Shown: positions 11,066 through 12,906 of the stretch, piece after piece
Position numbering within the stretch: the first letter of the stretch is position 1
Layout of the letters: the number at the start of each line of letters is the position of its first letter
NCBI GenBank assembly: GCA_021159235.1
Contig: JAGGSF010000121.1
Coordinates: 1-12,906, forward strand
DNA: 12,906 nt
Direction of reading: 5' to 3'
DNA from: Deltaproteobacteria bacterium
Lineage (GTDB): Bacteria; Campylobacterota_A; Desulfurellia; JAGGSF01
Made by a program: the position numbers and the translations under genes
The notes under the pieces: generated by a model
What the model saw: only the letters and a program-made list of their open reading frames with translations
The model's database searches: none
What the model was told of the DNA's origin: nothing

Positions 11066-12161
11066 CATTTCACGGCTCAAACTGAACGATAAGCACAACT
11101 ACTACGGAGGAGCTATTGGGAATATTGCCTACAATTTAATGCGCTCGCTTGCCGAGCTGGGAGTGGAAATTGTGACTTTTACTGAAGGTGTTGATTTAGA
11201 AAGAGAACCGCCCGAAAATCTAAAATTTATCGAGGCACATTCGTTCAGGGAGATTTTGCAAAAGACGAGCAAGCTCCTTGATGAAGAAAAATTTCAAGTT
11301 GTAACACACTTTTATTTTCATGAACCCGAATTCAATCCAGTTGCAAAGTTTGTTAAGAGGCGAGGGATTCCGTTCGTCATAGGCATGTGCGAGCTTCCGC
11401 ATCCCCGCCTCAATGACGAGGTTAGTGGCATCTTGAAAATTCGTCCGGTGAGAATTTTGGGGAAATATTGGGTCTTGCCGAAGTTTAAAGAGACTCTAAG
11501 GCTTTGCGACGGCTTAATCGTTGTGAATGAAGCGGCGAAGGCGTATTATGGTCAATTCGTGGAAGAGGGCAAAATCCGAGTCATCCCCTACGGCGTAGAT
11601 TTGGAGCGTTTTCGCTACGCTCCTCTACCAGATACACCGAGGATCCTGACGGTGAGCAGACTTATAAAGAGGCGAGGAGTTGATTATTTAGTGAGGGCGA
11701 TGCCTGAGATACTGCGGGAATCCCCGAAAGCGGAACTTCACTTTGTTGGCGAGGGGGCAAGAAAGGAAATTTTAAGAAAATTGGCTGAAAAATTGGGCGT
11801 GGCTTCAAAGGTCTTTTTCCATGGAAACGTTCCGGCAGAGGAGCTTGTTAAGCTTTATAGGGATTGCTATGTATTCTGCCACTTGTCTTTTGCAGATGGC
11901 TGGAATCAGCCGGCTTTAGAAGCTATGGCTACGGGTAGGCCGGTGGTATGTACAAATGCTCCGCATAATAGTATGGTTGATGATGGTGAAACGGGTTTTC
12001 TTCTTCCATTTGGGGATGTTGAAGAGTTGGTAGAAAAATTAATGAGGCTCGTTAAAGATAGGAGATTGGCTGAGAGAATGGGTGCAAAATCTCGAAAGAA
12101 GGCTGAAAATGAATACGACTGGGGAAATATTGCAAAAAGGTATTACAAAGTTTTTGAATGA
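11052..12161 (+). CDS. GT4 family glycosyltransferase with Asp in place of the first EX7E glutamate
   Basis: A 369-residue GT-B enzyme. The N-terminal domain has an MKVLNISRLKLNDKHNYYGG start, with the glycine loop at 19-23, and a THFYFHEPEFNP segment at 85-96. The linker IPYGVDLERF (178-187) leads to ILTVSRLIKRRGVDYLVRAM, the classic first part of the donor domain, then LHFVGEGARKE and VFFHGNVPAEELVKLY. The acid pair is Asp282 and Glu290 in ADGWNQPALEAMATGRPVVC, so the usual first Glu is replaced by Asp; some GT4 groups tolerate this. TGETGFLLP-type sequence (DGETGFLLPFGD, 311-322) is intact. It overlaps the previous gene by 14 nt and the next by ATGA, so all three are co-translated. Confidence 0.92.
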   Translation: MKVLNISRLKLNDKHNYYGGAIGNIAYNLMRSLAELGVEIVTFTEGVDLEREPPENLKFIEAHSFREILQKTSKLLDEEKFQVVTHFYFHEPEFNPVAKFVKRRGIPFVIGMCELPHPRLNDEVSGILKIRPVRILGKYWVLPKFKETLRLCDGLIVVNEAAKAYYGQFVEEGKIRVIPYGVDLERFRYAPLPDTPRILTVSRLIKRRGVDYLVRAMPEILRESPKAELHFVGEGARKEILRKLAEKLGVASKVFFHGNVPAEELVKLYRDCYVFCHLSFADGWNQPALEAMATGRPVVCTNAPHNSMVDDGETGFLLPFGDVEELVEKLMRLVKDRRLAERMGAKSRKKAENEYDWGNIAKRYYKVFE

Positions 12162-12906
12162 CCTTCACATACAACATACACAATGTTTTAAAGATACAAT
12201 CTGATGTTCGGTTGATGAACTATGCGTTCCACAAATACTTTCTCTCAGATGAGACAGATGATCCAGACATTATTATAAGAATTGCTAAAGATATTGAAAA
12301 ACCAAAGGGGTTGAGTAGACATGATAGATGGTTTTACGGAAAAGAGGGGGAAGATTTGGTCTACTACGAGGACAACTTACTCGGAATGAATGACAAAGTT
12401 CTCGTAAAAAATATAAAAGAAAAACCTACGGAAATAATAGTAACAAAGTCTGTGCTTAAGTTTACACCCCGTTCGAGAGGTAGCCTATCTGACTTGATTG
12501 AAGCAATTATTGACTTAAAACTTTCAAAAACAGGGTTCGCAACATTACATGCTGGAACTTTATCAAAAAATGGTTTGGCGGTTGTTCTGACAGGGTTCCC
12601 AAATGTGGGAAAGACGCTTTGCACGCTTTACCTTTTAAAGAATGGTTTCAAATACATGGGAGATGATAACGGGATGATAGATAAGGATGGTAATGTTTAC
12701 TGTTACCCTTCAACATCTTCAATTGGCTACCATGATTTCCTCAAGTTCATAGAGCCTGACGACATCGGGCGATTTAGATATTACAAGCATTTAATCAGGG
12801 TTCTTCCGATGAGGGTAAAGATTGTGGAACGTCTGTTCAATTATCCTGAGATATATCTACCAGATATCAAAAGGTATGGACAGGAAGATAAAGCAAAAGC
12901 CAAGGT
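12158..12906 (+). CDS. HprK-like P-loop kinase, 3' end outside the window
   Basis: ATG 12158 overlaps the preceding GT4 stop (ATGA) and the frame stays open for 249 codons to the window edge. A beta-rich N-terminal region of about 125 residues precedes FATLHAGTLSKNG (127-139) and the Walker A loop LTGFPNVGKTLCTLYLL (144-160), with Gly146, Lys152 and Thr153. YMGDDNGMIDKDG (167-179) follows, the acidic pair placed like the catalytic and metal-binding segment of HPr kinase/phosphorylase-related proteins (HAG before Walker A and DD after it). Such HprK-like genes occur in surface polysaccharide and peptide-modification clusters; the phosphate acceptor is unknown. The first 125 residues show no named domain to me. 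Confidence 0.7.
   Translation, partial: MTFTYNIHNVLKIQSDVRLMNYAFHKYFLSDETDDPDIIIRIAKDIEKPKGLSRHDRWFYGKEGEDLVYYEDNLLGMNDKVLVKNIKEKPTEIIVTKSVLKFTPRSRGSLSDLIEAIIDLKLSKTGFATLHAGTLSKNGLAVVLTGFPNVGKTLCTLYLLKNGFKYMGDDNGMIDKDGNVYCYPSTSSIGYHDFLKFIEPDDIGRFRYYKHLIRVLPMRVKIVERLFNYPEIYLPDIKRYGQEDKAKAK

Noticed and set aside
1-12906. CRISPR array, tRNA or rRNA genes
   Set aside because: No regularly spaced repeats, no cloverleaf with a TTCRANNC arm, and no rRNA-like conserved stretches were seen on reading the window.

Overview
This is a 12.9 kb piece of what looks like an archaeal genome, AT-rich and with every gene on the + strand. The signs are strong AGGAGGTGAT-type ribosome binding sites, AT-rich TATA boxes about 25-30 nt ahead of several operon starts, heavy use of AGA/AGG and ATA codons, and toxin-antitoxin (TA) families common in archaea (MNT/HEPN, UPF0175/PIN, DUF4258/DUF2283). 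The mix of surface-glycan genes with many small TA genes resembles methanogen or anaerobic methanotroph relatives in the Euryarchaeota/Halobacteriota, but I cannot place the lineage from this window alone.

Layout. (1) Bases 1-3951 hold a glycan-building block: the tail of a probable glycosyltransferase, gene remnants, a family 2 glycosyltransferase, a GT4 glycosyltransferase and a multi-membrane-span ArnT/PMT-like glycosyltransferase with a YHS/TRASH-like zinc finger in one loop. (2) Bases 3981-5051 hold an intact MntA-like nucleotidyltransferase, a HepT toxin gene with its middle deleted, a scrap of a GT4 gene and a frameshifted aspartic protease gene. (3) Bases 5048-5946 encode two membrane proteins of unknown function. 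(4) Bases 5926-10028 are a dense run of small TA modules: MNT plus a HEPN stub, a frameshifted nucleotidyltransferase, RelB/RelE, DUF4258/DUF2283, a second MNT plus frameshifted HEPN, and UPF0175 plus frameshifted PIN/DUF3368. (5) Bases 10025-12906 resume glycan genes: two GT4 enzymes and an HprK-like P-loop kinase that runs off the end.

The most striking feature is how regions 4 and 5 interlock. Four TA modules in a row each end on, or 4 bases before, the start of a glycosyltransferase-like reading frame, three of them by a 4-base ATGA overlap. Two of these downstream frames are short copies of the 5' end of the intact GT4 gene at 10025 (one shares 44 identical bases with it), one is a frameshifted fragment of another probable glycosyltransferase, and the last is the intact gene. 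This is what repeated insertion of promoter-bearing TA cassettes at the 5' end of a glycosyltransferase gene would leave. The TA promoters would then also drive, and couple translation to, the glycosyltransferase.

Decay is uneven. HEPN/PIN toxin genes are deleted, truncated or frameshifted, while three of the four nucleotidyltransferase antitoxins and the UPF0175 antitoxin are open; RelB/RelE and DUF4258/DUF2283 are fully intact. Some single-base frameshifts could be assembly errors, but the large HepT deletion and the gene stubs cannot be explained that way.
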